Notes: a model not told the origin generated them from the sequence alone. 64,000 nucleotides of DNA from JADCRZ01 sp031399065 (GCA_031399065.1 JANNOM010000023.1:1-64000); one strand, 5' to 3'; counted from the first letter of the stretch, positions 1 to 8,773 are shown. Made by a program: numbers and translations.

Positions 1-344
1 GTACACTGGTTAAGTTCACCACCGATGAAAAAGGAAACACGGGCGAGGAAGAATCTTTTCGGAGAAAGATTTCGCAGGGAAAAATATATTATTACTACAA
101 TACCAATAATCAGCTCACCGATGTAGTAAGGTATAACCAACAGGCCGCCCGGCTAATGCCCGATTATATGTTCGAATATGAAGAGGATGGCAAACTTTCT
201 ACCATGACACTTGCCCCGCAGCTGGGAGCCCGGTTCCAGAAATGGTTTTACAGATATGACGATAACGGTCTGAAACTGGCGGACTTCTGTTATAATCTGA
301 AAGAGGAATTGCAGGGGAAGGTGGAATATGACTATGTGTTTTAG
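1..344 (+). CDS. C-terminal part of an unidentified protein
   Basis: The frame is open from base 3 and ends at TAG 342-344, so the gene begins before the window and only about 113 residues are visible. The visible part is rich in Tyr, Asn, Asp and Glu, with short repeats of the form YxYNxxNQL and YRYDDNGLK. Such strand-turn patterns are common in exported Bacteroidota proteins of unknown function. An ATG at 156 is internal to the open frame and is not needed as a start. A strong hairpin follows 12 bases after the stop. I do not recognise the family. Confidence 0.6.
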   Translation, partial: TLVKFTTDEKGNTGEEESFRRKISQGKIYYYYNTNNQLTDVVRYNQQAARLMPDYMFEYEEDGKLSTMTLAPQLGARFQKWFYRYDDNGLKLADFCYNLKEELQGKVEYDYVF

Positions 345-355
345 ACACAAAGAAA

Positions 356-400
356 CCTTGAAGATTTAAATAGCAGTTACAATTATTTAAATCTTCAAGG
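356..400. terminator. Bidirectional hairpin between convergent genes
   Basis: Two perfectly complementary 16-base arms, 356-371 and 385-400, enclose a 13-base loop. The hairpin lies between the end of the partial gene (stop 344) and the end of the collagen-like gene (stop 431), which converge on it. The arms are AT-rich, and A/T runs flank them, so it could serve both strands. Confidence 0.75.
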
Positions 401-430
401 CTTTAATATTGATAGTATACTAGCACCCTT

Positions 431-1000
431 TTAGTCTTTGATACCAAGGTATGCCTGTACTTCAGAATAATTACTCCAGTTTATGGCTGAACGGGCGGCA
501 GTTCCACCAGGAATCAAGACATACCTATACCTGCTTGCAGACCATACGTCTGTTTGAGTAGTGGGAAGCAAGCCGGTAAACAAATCTATAAAGCCCGCAG
601 ATCCTGCAACATTAAGCCCTCTAAAAGAAACTTCTGTAACCTGCGGGGCTGCTGTAGTTCCAAGGTTAACGTATGCTTTTATGACACCTCTATTTAAAAT
701 CGCTGTATCAACCTTAGGAGCCACAATCTCAGCAAAATATTGCGAGGCAGTATTGGTTGGATTTTGAGCAGAATCAAATGCTAACGTAAGCCATGCTGAA
801 TAGGTTACATTGGAGGACCCAGGTGCACCAGGAGTTCCGGGAGTACCAGGAGCACCGGGTGTACCAGGAGCACCATTAGCACCTGGAGGACCAGCCGGAC
901 CTGCAGCACCTGCAGGACCAGTATCGCCCTTTTTGCAGGATGAAAAAAGTAATACACCTAACATAATCACCATAGAGAAACTCATCGACAATTTTTTCAT
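431..1000 (-). CDS. Collagen-like repeat lipoprotein
   Basis: This 189-residue protein starts with an SPII signal peptide whose lipobox ends LLFSSC (Cys22), so it should be a lipid-anchored envelope protein. Residues 25-61 are twelve uninterrupted collagen-type Gly-X-Y triplets with many Pro and Ala residues (GPA, GPP, GTP, GAP). A globular C-terminal domain of about 125 residues follows and has no motif I recognise. The start is ATG at 1000; its leader is AT-rich with no Shine-Dalgarno, as is usual in Bacteroidota. Collagen-like tracts often act as stiff stalks that hold a C-terminal head away from the surface; that role is inferred here. Confidence 0.8.
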   Translation of the reverse strand: MKKLSMSFSMVIMLGVLLFSSCKKGDTGPAGAAGPAGPPGANGAPGTPGAPGTPGTPGAPGSSNVTYSAWLTLAFDSAQNPTNTASQYFAEIVAPKVDTAILNRGVIKAYVNLGTTAAPQVTEVSFRGLNVAGSAGFIDLFTGLLPTTQTDVWSASRYRYVLIPGGTAARSAINWSNYSEVQAYLGIKD

Positions 1001-1197
1001 AAATCTTAATTTTAGATATTTGAGGTAAAAATAAACTTTTAGGGATAATATGTTAAATGCAAGATATTAAATTAATGGATTTTTTATCAAAATATCAAAA
1101 ACGGTACATATTAAGAGAAAATAAATACTTCTTTTAGCTGTGAAGCAGAGGCATGGGAATTGCAACCGCAATTATTTAATATATAAATTGCAAAATT

Positions 1198-1704
1198 ATG
1201 GGAGATGTTAAAAATTTGGCAAATGAAGAAGCTATTGTAAAGATAAAAGAACTTGTAAAAGATGCTACTACCTGTATGTTTGTAACGCGGTTATCTCAAC
1301 AACCGCTCTCCAGCAGACCGATGGCTGCGCAGCAGGTAGATGAAGAAGGCAATATCTGGTTTTTAAGCAGCAGGTACAGCGAAAAAAACTCCGAAATAGA
1401 GCACGACGAGCACGTTCAGTTATTTTTTTCAAATAATAGCAAATATGAATACTTAAGTGTTTATGGAGAGGCAGAAATAATCGTCGATAAAGAAAAAGCC
1501 ACCGAGTTATGGACACCCATAGCGAAAACATGGTTTCACGATGGGGTTGATGATCCCAATCTAACGCTTATTAAAGTACATCCTTCCGATGCCTATTACT
1601 GGGATACAAAAAATAATAAAATGATTTCCCTGATAAAAATGCTGGCGGGCGCACTTACGGGCACTACAATGGACAATGGAGTTCAGGGCAAAATGAAAGT
1701 TTAG
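1198..1704 (+). CDS. Pyridoxamine 5'-phosphate oxidase-like stress protein
   Basis: The 168-residue protein matches the general stress protein 26 branch of the split-barrel FMN-binding fold: TCMFVTR, then SRPMAAQ, NIWFLSS and VQLFFSN strands in the expected order. Members are cytosolic flavin- or F420-binding proteins, many without an assigned reaction, and often stress-induced. The product is about the usual length. The start ATG at 1198 follows an AT-rich leader. Its stop overlaps the stop of the convergent metallopeptidase gene by four bases (1701-1704), leaving no room for a separate terminator. Confidence 0.8.
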   Translation: MGDVKNLANEEAIVKIKELVKDATTCMFVTRLSQQPLSSRPMAAQQVDEEGNIWFLSSRYSEKNSEIEHDEHVQLFFSNNSKYEYLSVYGEAEIIVDKEKATELWTPIAKTWFHDGVDDPNLTLIKVHPSDAYYWDTKNNKMISLIKMLAGALTGTTMDNGVQGKMKV

Positions 1705-2555
1705 TTTTCCTTTTCAAACGTATCGCCCTGCGTAATGTCGCCGGTTTGAAATCCCTTTTTAAACCAAAACATTCGCTGAGCGGAACTTCCATGCGTGAAT
1801 GATTCGGGAACTACGTGACCCTGGGACTGCTGTTGCAGCCTGTCATCACCAATAGCATTGGCAGCGTTCATAGCTTCTTCTAAGTCGTTGTTTTCGAGAA
1901 TATTCTTCATGCGCTGCGCGTGATGTGCCCATAAGCCTGCATAAAAATCGGCCTGCAATTCTAGCTTTACGGAGTATTTGTTATATTCTTCTTCGCTTAA
2001 CTGGCGCCGGAGGCGGGCCATTTTATCACTTGTTCCCTGGAGATACTGGACGTGATGCCCTATTTCGTGCGCTATCACATAAGCCATGGCAAAATCGCCC
2101 GGAGCTTTTAATTTATTCTGCATGTCTTCATAAAACGAGAGGTCAATATACACCTGCTGGTCGCCCGGGCAATAAAAGGGCCCGGAAGCGGAGCCGGCCA
2201 TGCCGCATGCAGATTGTACCTGGTCGCGGAAAAGAACCAGCCGCGGCTCCTGGTATTGCTTCCCCTGTTCATTCATCAGTTTATTCCATACGTCTTCCGT
2301 ATCGGCCAATACCACTTTTACAAACTGCGCTCTTTCATCGTCCAGGGCTTTCTCCTGCGGGCTTAACTCCTGCGCGGATTGTGTGGGTGCCATCTGTTGC
2401 TGTATCTGCGAAAGATCCACTTCTCCTCCCATCAGCAGGTTCAGAACTACTACTATTATCCCGACCAAACCACCTCCTACTGCCACTTTTCCTCCGCCGG
2501 ATAATCCCCTGCGGTCATCTACATTACTGCTTTCACGCCGGCCTTTCCATAACAT
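1701..2555 (-). CDS. Neutral zinc metallopeptidase, YpfJ family
   Basis: This 284-residue protein has an N-terminal anchor around residues 20-45 (a Gly/Val-rich hydrophobic stretch) and a C-terminal domain with the zinc motif HEIGHH in the segment VIAHEIGHHVQYLQG. The later segment LELQADFYAGLWAHH probably carries the third metal ligand, and the Cys in YCPGDQQVY is typical of the family. These features fit the putative neutral zinc metallopeptidase family (Pfam PF04228, E. coli YpfJ). The catalytic domain is expected on the periplasmic side. Its substrate is unknown. It is convergent with the upstream flavin-binding protein gene. Confidence 0.88.
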   Translation of the reverse strand: MLWKGRRESSNVDDRRGLSGGGKVAVGGGLVGIIVVVLNLLMGGEVDLSQIQQQMAPTQSAQELSPQEKALDDERAQFVKVVLADTEDVWNKLMNEQGKQYQEPRLVLFRDQVQSACGMAGSASGPFYCPGDQQVYIDLSFYEDMQNKLKAPGDFAMAYVIAHEIGHHVQYLQGTSDKMARLRRQLSEEEYNKYSVKLELQADFYAGLWAHHAQRMKNILENNDLEEAMNAANAIGDDRLQQQSQGHVVPESFTHGSSAQRMFWFKKGFQTGDITQGDTFEKEN

Positions 2556-2592
2556 AATATTAAATTTAAGTAATTAAAGATAAAGAAATCTT

Positions 2593-3228
2593 TTGCTAAT
2601 ATCTACCCGGAAATTTAGACGATTCGAATATAATTATTACTTTGGCATCCGATTCTCAAACGCTTTAATACCCCCTCATATCCAGGCAGGACGTAACTAT
2701 AAAATCTGCATCACAGCAATAGCTGTGACGGCACTGCTGTGCAATTATACACAGACTTTTGCATCCGATACAACGGATGTCAGAATAAGCAGAACTGCGC
2801 TCTACCTGCAACTGTCCGGTAAAGGAAATGAAAGATCCATCAACTTCGAGCGGGTATTCCGGAGAGGAAAAAAATGGAACTATAGCTATGGTGCGGGGTT
2901 TTCACTCTTCCATAAACACTTATCTGCACCTTTTTCATTTAACGCAATTACCACGGCTCCCAGGCACCACCTGGAGTTGAGCCTGGGCATAATTCCTCAT
3001 ATGAAAAAACATGCAACGGGTGTGATTAAAGACAAGTACGACAAGGATAAACAGCTATTTATAAAACCTGCTATAGGATACCGCTACCAGACGACCGGTT
3101 CCGGTTTTTTTCTGAAAGCGGGTATAGGACCGCAGCTATTTATTGACCCTCCTTCTGGTAATATCTGGAACTTCAAGCCCCGTTTAATAAGGCCTTCTGC
3201 CCATATAGCCGCAGGATTTAGTTTTTAG
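2593..3228 (+). CDS. Hypothetical exported beta-barrel-like protein
   Basis: The 211-residue frame opens at a TTG (2593). Its C-terminal 150 residues alternate polar and hydrophobic residues and end in SAHIAAGFSF with a terminal Phe, like small outer-membrane barrels. A signal-peptide-like stretch (ITAIAVTALLCNYTQTFA) sits at residues 40-57, far from the TTG, and no ATG lies between them. The real start is therefore uncertain. A promoter-like TTACTTTG near 2637 also sits inside the proposed N-terminus. I cannot assign a function. Confidence 0.5.
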   Translation: MLISTRKFRRFEYNYYFGIRFSNALIPPHIQAGRNYKICITAIAVTALLCNYTQTFASDTTDVRISRTALYLQLSGKGNERSINFERVFRRGKKWNYSYGAGFSLFHKHLSAPFSFNAITTAPRHHLELSLGIIPHMKKHATGVIKDKYDKDKQLFIKPAIGYRYQTTGSGFFLKAGIGPQLFIDPPSGNIWNFKPRLIRPSAHIAAGFSF

Positions 3229-3245
3229 ATGGTGACTATAATACT

Positions 3246-4463
3246 TTATTGGCTGGCGTAAACCCACTTAAAATAGTGGCTTTTTAAATGATCGAAATAA
3301 TAGATCAATAAAAAAGCGGAAACAAGAAAAACCACCGTCAGATAGAGGTTGGGCCAGCCAATCACCAGGCAGATACCCGCCAGTAGTATCCTTGAAAATT
3401 CAAGATAAAATATCCATTTCTTCTGCTCCATAATGGCGCCGCAATTGATCAGCGTAAGCAGGATCAGCAGGGTGATTAAAACCTTATCATAAATATTGAC
3501 ATGGTGCTCCAAAAGAATAAAAACAAAAAGGCCGGCCAGTGTAAACAATATCTGTCCTATCACATATCTGTTAAGCAGCTGATTCACTACATCACGCTTC
3601 GCTTCTATTCCGAATTTTCTCTCGGCGATGGCACGGGCATAGGAAGGCACGGCAGCGGGCCTTCCGAAGAGTACCTTTATTTTATTTTTAATACCGATCA
3701 CAGATCTTGCGGCTATAAATAATTCAGCCAAAAAATGAAAATGCTGCCATAAAAAACTATAGCTTTTCAGGGGGGTAGTTAGTCCATATACTATTACTTC
3801 TTCCTTTTCTTCCTTTGCAAAAGTGCCAAACAGTTTATCCCATATAATAAATACGTCTCCATAATTTTTATCAAGGTATTTTTCGTTGCAGGCATGATGC
3901 ACCCTGTGGTGCGATGGTGTAACGAACAGGTATTCCAGTATACCCAGGCTGCCTATCATGCGCGTATGGATAAAAAAAGGATAAAGTCCATGCACCAGCA
4001 ATACGCTGGTGATCATGAAGGCCGGGAAACCGAGCAGTGGCAGTACACACCAGAAGCCGGTACGCACAAATGCCTGTAAAACGGTGATGCGTGCAGATAC
4101 CGTGTAATTAAAATCCTCACTTTGATGATGCACTACATGCACAGCCCAGAACACGTTGATTTCATGCGCCAGCCGGTGATACCAATACCACATAAAATCG
4201 GTGCAAATCAATAAAAGTATCCAGAGAAAAACACCCGGTTTGATGGTGAGTATGCCCCATTTCTTCTGCAGATAGTCGTAAACAAAAAAGAATAAACCGG
4301 TGACAAATACATCCAGCAACCGTTCCGCAATACCAATACTGATATTGGCGATGGAGTTGTGAAGATGAAAATAAGGCAGTTTTTTTCTTTTAGCGGCTAT
4401 CCACTCCAGCAGCATAAAGCATATAAATAAGGGAACGGCAAATGCAAGATAATTGAGCTTCAT
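3246..4463 (-). CDS. Sterol desaturase / fatty acid hydroxylase family protein
   Basis: A 405-residue polytopic membrane protein with the histidine clusters of the fatty acid hydroxylase superfamily (PF04116): HRLAHE, then HVVHHQSED, then HHRVHHACN. These bind a di-iron centre that hydroxylates or desaturates lipids using O2. The segment around HEINVFWAVHVVHH resembles alkylglycerol monooxygenase-type members, so an ether lipid or similar substrate is possible; that is inferred. An additional C-terminal membrane region of about 120 residues lies after the catalytic core. It is divergent from the UbiA/type III PKS cluster, separated from it by tRNA-Cys. Confidence 0.85.
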   Translation of the reverse strand: MKLNYLAFAVPLFICFMLLEWIAAKRKKLPYFHLHNSIANISIGIAERLLDVFVTGLFFFVYDYLQKKWGILTIKPGVFLWILLLICTDFMWYWYHRLAHEINVFWAVHVVHHQSEDFNYTVSARITVLQAFVRTGFWCVLPLLGFPAFMITSVLLVHGLYPFFIHTRMIGSLGILEYLFVTPSHHRVHHACNEKYLDKNYGDVFIIWDKLFGTFAKEEKEEVIVYGLTTPLKSYSFLWQHFHFLAELFIAARSVIGIKNKIKVLFGRPAAVPSYARAIAERKFGIEAKRDVVNQLLNRYVIGQILFTLAGLFVFILLEHHVNIYDKVLITLLILLTLINCGAIMEQKKWIFYLEFSRILLAGICLVIGWPNLYLTVVFLVSAFLLIYYFDHLKSHYFKWVYASQ

Positions 4464-4529
4464 AAACAGGCGTATTTAAGCTTTAGCAATATTGGATTCA
4501 GGCCAATTATAACAGCAGGCAGCCATTTT

Positions 4530-4556
4530 AAAAAGGGCAGTGTAGAAACACCGCCC
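4530..4556 (-). terminator. Terminator downstream of tRNA-Cys
   Basis: On the minus strand a nine-base-pair stem with one mismatch (4535-4543 with 4548-4556, loop of four) is followed by a run of five T. It lies just after the tRNA-Cys 3' end, so it should end that transcript. Confidence 0.8.
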
Positions 4557-4592
4557 GGCTTCAACGATTGCTTGCTATATATGAAGAAACAG

Positions 4593-4663
4593 TGATCGCG
4601 GGCGGATTTGAACCGCCGTAAAAGGTTTTGCAGACCCTTGCCTAGCCGCTCGGCCACATGATC
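4593..4663 (-). tRNA. tRNA-Cys (anticodon GCA)
   Basis: The minus strand folds as a 71-base cloverleaf. It has the D-arm GCCGAGCGGCTAGGC, the anticodon loop CTGCAAA giving anticodon GCA, and a T-arm with GGTTCAAATCC. The acceptor stem has one A-C mismatch and one G-U pair. CCA is not encoded. A rho-independent hairpin follows it. Confidence 0.9.
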
Positions 4664-4791
4664 ATTCAACCCCGTTGATTATGTGCAATAATAGGAAGAA
4701 AACATTAGTGCACAAAATTTGTAGAGTATTTATTTTTACAGCCTCCTTCAATTACTATACTGTATTTTTTAAAATTTCGCTAACTTGTCTG

Positions 4792-5661
4792 ATGCTTCTT
4801 AAGAGTACGATAACATTACTGCGTATACCCTTCTCTTTTTTCCTGATGCCCGTTTATTTTTTTGCGCTCAGTCAGACGCCTGTAATAGACATAGCAAAAG
4901 CGGCACTGATATTTATCATCATTCATTTTATCATGTACCCCGCCAGCAACGGTTATAACAGCTATATGGACCGCGACGAGGAAAGTATCGGGATGATCGA
5001 AAAACCTCCGCTACCCACACGGCAATTATTTTATCTTTCTGTTATACTGGATGGCCTGGCCATCCTTCTAAGCCTGCTGATCCATCTCCCATTCGCTGCC
5101 TGTGTGCTCGCCAACGTACTTGCATCGAGGGCTTACAGCTACCGCGGCATCCGCTTAAAGCAATACCCGGTAACAGGATTTTTTACCGTAGTACTATTCC
5201 AGGGAGCTATTACCTATTACATGGTGTATGCCGGTGCGGCAGAAAACTATCAAACACTTGCCATCCCCTGGAGCGGAATGGGCATAGCCAGTTTATTGTT
5301 CGGAGGCTTTTACCCGCTCACGCAGATATACCAGCACCAGCAGGATCTTAGAGACGGGGTAAGAACCATCAGTTACGTATTGGGTTACATGGGAACTTTC
5401 CTGTTTAGTGGAATTATGTACACACTTGCCGATATACTGCTTTTCTTTTATTTCAGGCAAAGAGAACAGTTAACTCATTTCTGGATGCTGCAGGTCTGCT
5501 TTCTCCCGGTTATCGTATATTTTATTTCCTGGTGGATAAAAGTGAGCAGGGATAGCAGCAAGGCCGATTTCAGACACACCATGCAAATGAATATCGTTGC
5601 CGCAGTAAGCACCAATATTGCTTTTATCAGCTTTTGCTTTTTAAATCATACCTTCAGGTAG
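4792..5661 (+). CDS. UbiA-family prenyltransferase
   Basis: From ATG 4792 this is a 289-residue polytopic membrane protein. It carries both Asp-rich motifs of the UbiA superfamily: NGYNSYMDRDEE at about residues 53-64 and YQHQQDLRDG further on. These coordinate Mg2+-prenyl diphosphate. The frame extends back to TTG 4675, but that would add a hydrophobic tail uncommon in the family, so ATG 4792 is preferred. It is the first gene of a cluster with a type III polyketide synthase, a methyltransferase and a FAD enzyme, 52 bases upstream of the PKS. The likely role is prenylation of the aromatic product; donor and acceptor are unknown. Confidence 0.82.
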   Translation: MLLKSTITLLRIPFSFFLMPVYFFALSQTPVIDIAKAALIFIIIHFIMYPASNGYNSYMDRDEESIGMIEKPPLPTRQLFYLSVILDGLAILLSLLIHLPFAACVLANVLASRAYSYRGIRLKQYPVTGFFTVVLFQGAITYYMVYAGAAENYQTLAIPWSGMGIASLLFGGFYPLTQIYQHQQDLRDGVRTISYVLGYMGTFLFSGIMYTLADILLFFYFRQREQLTHFWMLQVCFLPVIVYFISWWIKVSRDSSKADFRHTMQMNIVAAVSTNIAFISFCFLNHTFR

Positions 5662-5713
5662 GCACTTGTTTTGAATATTTCACTCATGCGCTGCGATAAT
5701 CTAATACTACCAA

Positions 5714-6799
5714 GTGAGCAAATTAATATCGATAGGAACTGCTTTACCTGCTTACCGCCACCGGCAGAAAGATATTCTGGATTTTATGCTGAATATCTAC
5801 CAGCCGGAAGCAGGTGACCGCCGCAAAATAGAATTGCTTTATGAACGAAGTGGCATAAATACAAGGTATTCCGCCATACCGGATTATTCAGCAGCTGTGC
5901 AGGATAGAACATTCTATCCCCCTACAGAAGACATGGAGCCTTTTCCTGGGCTCGAGAAAAGAATGCAGCTATTCCAGTTGCATGCAACAGACCTGAGTAT
6001 ACGATCCATCGAAAACTGTTTGGAAGGCCATATCGGCAAAAGTGAAATCACCTGCCTCATCACCGTAAGTTGCACGGGTATGTCGGCTCCCGGGCTCGAC
6101 ATCAGCATTCTTCAGAAAATGCGGCTATCTCCCAATATACAGAGAAGCTCCGTCAACTTCATGGGCTGCTATGCCGCGCTGCATGCGTTAAAATCGGCCG
6201 ATGCCCTTTGCAAGGCAGATAAAGACGCCCGTGTGCTGATCGTTTGCACCGAATTATGCACCCTTCATTTCCAGAAAGAATACGATATGGATAGTATTGC
6301 CAGCAGCCTCCTGTTCGCCGATGGCGCGGCAGCGGTATTGGTAACGGGCGATTCGTTTAAAGCAAAAGGATTATCATTAAAAGGTTTTTACTCCGAAGTC
6401 GCTTTACAGGGGCACGATGATATGGCATGGCATTTATCCTCCCGCGGCTTCCTGATGCGGTTAAGTGCCTATATCCCGCAGTTAATAGGCGAATCCATTA
6501 CACCACTGCTACACAACGCCCTGTCCTCTGCAGGCATTGGAAAAAACGAAGTAACGCGATGGGCTATTCACCCCGGTGGTAAAAAAATACTGGATACCAT
6601 TCAGAAAGAATTGTTTTTACAGAAGGAGGACCTCGCAGCATCCTATGAGGTGCTGAGCAATTACGGCAATATGTCGTCTCCCACCGTGCTATTCGTATTA
6701 AAGGAAATCATGAAGAACCTGGAACAGACCAAAGAAAAGATATTCGTGGCGGCTTTTGGTCCGGGTATCACCCTGGAAACACTTATACTGGAACAATGA
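5714..6799 (+). CDS. Type III polyketide synthase (chalcone synthase-like)
   Basis: This 361-residue protein has the full catalytic triad of type III polyketide synthases: Cys152 in NFMGCYAAL, His286 in WAIHPGGK and Asn319 in SNYGNMSSP. The length is normal for the family. The enzymes condense an acyl-CoA starter with malonyl-CoA units and cyclise the product to resorcinols, pyrones or related rings, in the cytosol. The start is GTG 5714, which gives MSKLISIGTALP, a typical thiolase-fold N-terminus. Its TGA overlaps the ATG of the methyltransferase gene by four bases, so translation is coupled. Starter unit and product cannot be read from the sequence. Confidence 0.93.
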   Translation: MSKLISIGTALPAYRHRQKDILDFMLNIYQPEAGDRRKIELLYERSGINTRYSAIPDYSAAVQDRTFYPPTEDMEPFPGLEKRMQLFQLHATDLSIRSIENCLEGHIGKSEITCLITVSCTGMSAPGLDISILQKMRLSPNIQRSSVNFMGCYAALHALKSADALCKADKDARVLIVCTELCTLHFQKEYDMDSIASSLLFADGAAAVLVTGDSFKAKGLSLKGFYSEVALQGHDDMAWHLSSRGFLMRLSAYIPQLIGESITPLLHNALSSAGIGKNEVTRWAIHPGGKKILDTIQKELFLQKEDLAASYEVLSNYGNMSSPTVLFVLKEIMKNLEQTKEKIFVAAFGPGITLETLILEQ

Positions 6800-7500
6800 G
6801 CCTATTTTCCCAGCGATCCCGCAGCACCGAACTGATCGACGCACCGGACGTACCGTTTAAAGACTGGGCGGACTGTCTCCGCGAGCTCAATACTATCAAC
6901 ACCTGGCTGGGAGGGCATAAAATTACTACCAGCGGGTTGGCAAAAATGCTGAATAACAACCGGCAACCACTCACCATAGCGGAAATTGGTTGCGGAGGCG
7001 GCGACAACCTGAAAGCTATTCACCGGTGGAACAAGAACAGGAAATTACCGGTTCACTATATCGGGATCGACCTTAATGAAGCCTGCATTGAGTTTGCCAG
7101 GGAAAATTGTGCGAACCTGCCCGGAGCTGAATTTATATGCTCCGACTACAGGCAGGTTCGATTCGGGGAAAAGCATCCGGACATCATATTCAGTTCCCTG
7201 TTCTGTCATCACTTTAAGGACACGGAACTGATCGGGATGCTGCGATGGCTAAGGCAAAATGCTTCCCGCGGATTTTTTATAAACGACCTGCACCGCCATC
7301 CAATGGCTTATCATCTTATCAAGTGGATCACCGCTGGCTTTTCGGGATCTTACCTTGTAAAACATGATGCCCCGATATCTGTATTGAGAGGATTTAAAAA
7401 AGCAGAGTGGACGGAACTTTTACGCACGGCGGGCGTCGACGATTTCGATATCAGCTGGAAATGGGCTTTCAGGCATTTAATAACCGTGAAAAATGAATAG
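6796..7500 (+). CDS. Class I SAM-dependent methyltransferase
   Basis: The 234-residue protein has methyltransferase motif I as AEIGCGGGDNL at about residue 57, with the acidic end of beta-2 as IGIDLNEACIEFA. It is the usual size for a small-molecule methyltransferase. The gene overlaps the PKS gene by four bases upstream and the FAD oxidoreductase gene by eight bases (7493-7500) downstream, so the three are almost certainly one translation-coupled operon. The likely task is O- or C-methylation of the polyketide-derived aromatic ring. Substrate and position are inferred only from context. Confidence 0.85.
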   Translation: MSLFSQRSRSTELIDAPDVPFKDWADCLRELNTINTWLGGHKITTSGLAKMLNNNRQPLTIAEIGCGGGDNLKAIHRWNKNRKLPVHYIGIDLNEACIEFARENCANLPGAEFICSDYRQVRFGEKHPDIIFSSLFCHHFKDTELIGMLRWLRQNASRGFFINDLHRHPMAYHLIKWITAGFSGSYLVKHDAPISVLRGFKKAEWTELLRTAGVDDFDISWKWAFRHLITVKNE

Positions 7501-8638
7501 GGGCAACCTGCATTACGATGCAGCCATCGTTGGAGGGGGACTGGCAGGTCTTGCTTCTGCCTTATTACTTGGTAAAAAAGGATACCGGGTCGCTCTTTTC
7601 GAAAAAGAGATGTACCCTTTTCATAAGGTATGTGGAGAATATATAAGCCTCGAATCCTGGAACTTCCTGCTTTCGCTTGGCTTACCGCTCCAGGACTGGC
7701 ATTTGCCACAAATAAAAACCCTCACCATATCCGCACCTGGAGGCGCTACGCTAACACAGGGCCTGCCCTTAGGGGGGTTTGGGGTAAGTCGCCACCTGCT
7801 GGATAATACAATGGCAGAACTTGCGAAAAAGCAGGGGATTGATATTTTCAGCGATACCCGCGTGCAGGACATACAATTCGATAAAAATGAATTTATAGTA
7901 ACAAGCAATAAGACAACTATCAGCGCACTGGTATGTTGCGGCGCATTTGGGAAAAGAAGCAACCTGGATATTAAGTGGAAAAGGCCTTTTATAACACAGA
8001 AAACCAATACTCTCAACAATTTTATCGGTGTTAAATACCACGCCGTAATACCACACCCGGAGCAGGTGATAGCCCTTCATAATTTTCTCAACGGCTATTG
8101 TGGTATTTCAAGAATCGAAGATGGCAAGTGTTGTATTTGTTACCTTACTACGGCAGATAATCTCCGTAATTACGGAAACAGTATCGAACGGATGGAAAAA
8201 GAACTCCTTTCGCGCAATCCCCTGCTGGCAGAAATATTTTCCAGTGCCAGCTTCCTGTATCGTAAACCGCTCACGATTTCGCAGGTGAGCTTTGAAAAAA
8301 AATCGCAGGTGGAGAACCATGTGCTTATGCTCGGTGATGCAGCCGGGCTTATTACCCCGCTATGTGGAAATGGCATGAGCATGGCACTGCACAGCAGTAA
8401 GATCGCCGCGGACCTGGCCGGCAGCTTTCTCCGGGAAGAGATTTCCCGGGAAGAAATGGAATCCATGTACCAAAGGCAATGGAAAGCCAGTTTCGCCAAT
8501 CGCCTGTTCGCCGGCAGACTCATTCAATCTGTTTTTGGAAAAGAATGGACTACCAACCTGCTCTTGCGCTCCCTGCGTCCCTTTCCTGCAATCGTGAACC
8601 GCATCATCGCTCAAACTCATGGCGAAAAGCCATTTTAG
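7493..8638 (+). CDS. FAD-dependent oxidoreductase (geranylgeranyl reductase / aromatic hydroxylase type)
   Basis: This 381-residue flavoprotein has an N-terminal dinucleotide motif AAIVGGGLAGLASALLL and the second FAD motif MLGDAAGLITPLCGNGMSMA at about residues 279-298. This pattern is shared by geranylgeranyl reductases and class A aromatic hydroxylases. In the operon it could hydroxylate the polyketide ring to a quinol or reduce double bonds in a prenyl chain. Its order after a type III PKS and a methyltransferase recalls the srsA-srsB-srsC phenolic-lipid genes of Streptomyces, where the flavoprotein hydroxylates an alkylresorcinol. Which reaction it performs here is not decided by sequence. 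Confidence 0.82.
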   Translation: MNRGNLHYDAAIVGGGLAGLASALLLGKKGYRVALFEKEMYPFHKVCGEYISLESWNFLLSLGLPLQDWHLPQIKTLTISAPGGATLTQGLPLGGFGVSRHLLDNTMAELAKKQGIDIFSDTRVQDIQFDKNEFIVTSNKTTISALVCCGAFGKRSNLDIKWKRPFITQKTNTLNNFIGVKYHAVIPHPEQVIALHNFLNGYCGISRIEDGKCCICYLTTADNLRNYGNSIERMEKELLSRNPLLAEIFSSASFLYRKPLTISQVSFEKKSQVENHVLMLGDAAGLITPLCGNGMSMALHSSKIAADLAGSFLREEISREEMESMYQRQWKASFANRLFAGRLIQSVFGKEWTTNLLLRSLRPFPAIVNRIIAQTHGEKPF

Positions 8639-8773
8639 CCTTAAACGGGGTTTTTTTCTCCACTTACTCATTTGCATGCAAGCCACCAGCACGATTTACG
8701 ATAATATAGGGGTTTAGACCCTTATAAAGTAAAACCAGACGAACTTTTAATAAGAAATGAATGTTTTGAATTG

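Noticed and set aside
810..1028. Plus-strand collagen-like frame (GAPGVPG repeats)
   Set aside because: The complement of Gly-Pro-rich codons also reads as Gly/Pro repeats; the minus strand has the signal peptide and lipobox, so this one is a shadow.
1925..2557. Long plus-strand frame of 210 codons
   Set aside because: It lies antisense to the clear zinc metallopeptidase gene and its translation is rich in Arg, Pro and Cys without any domain; a frame shadow.
4460..4669. 69-codon minus-strand frame covering tRNA-Cys
   Set aside because: It runs through the tRNA and its terminator and has no family resemblance.
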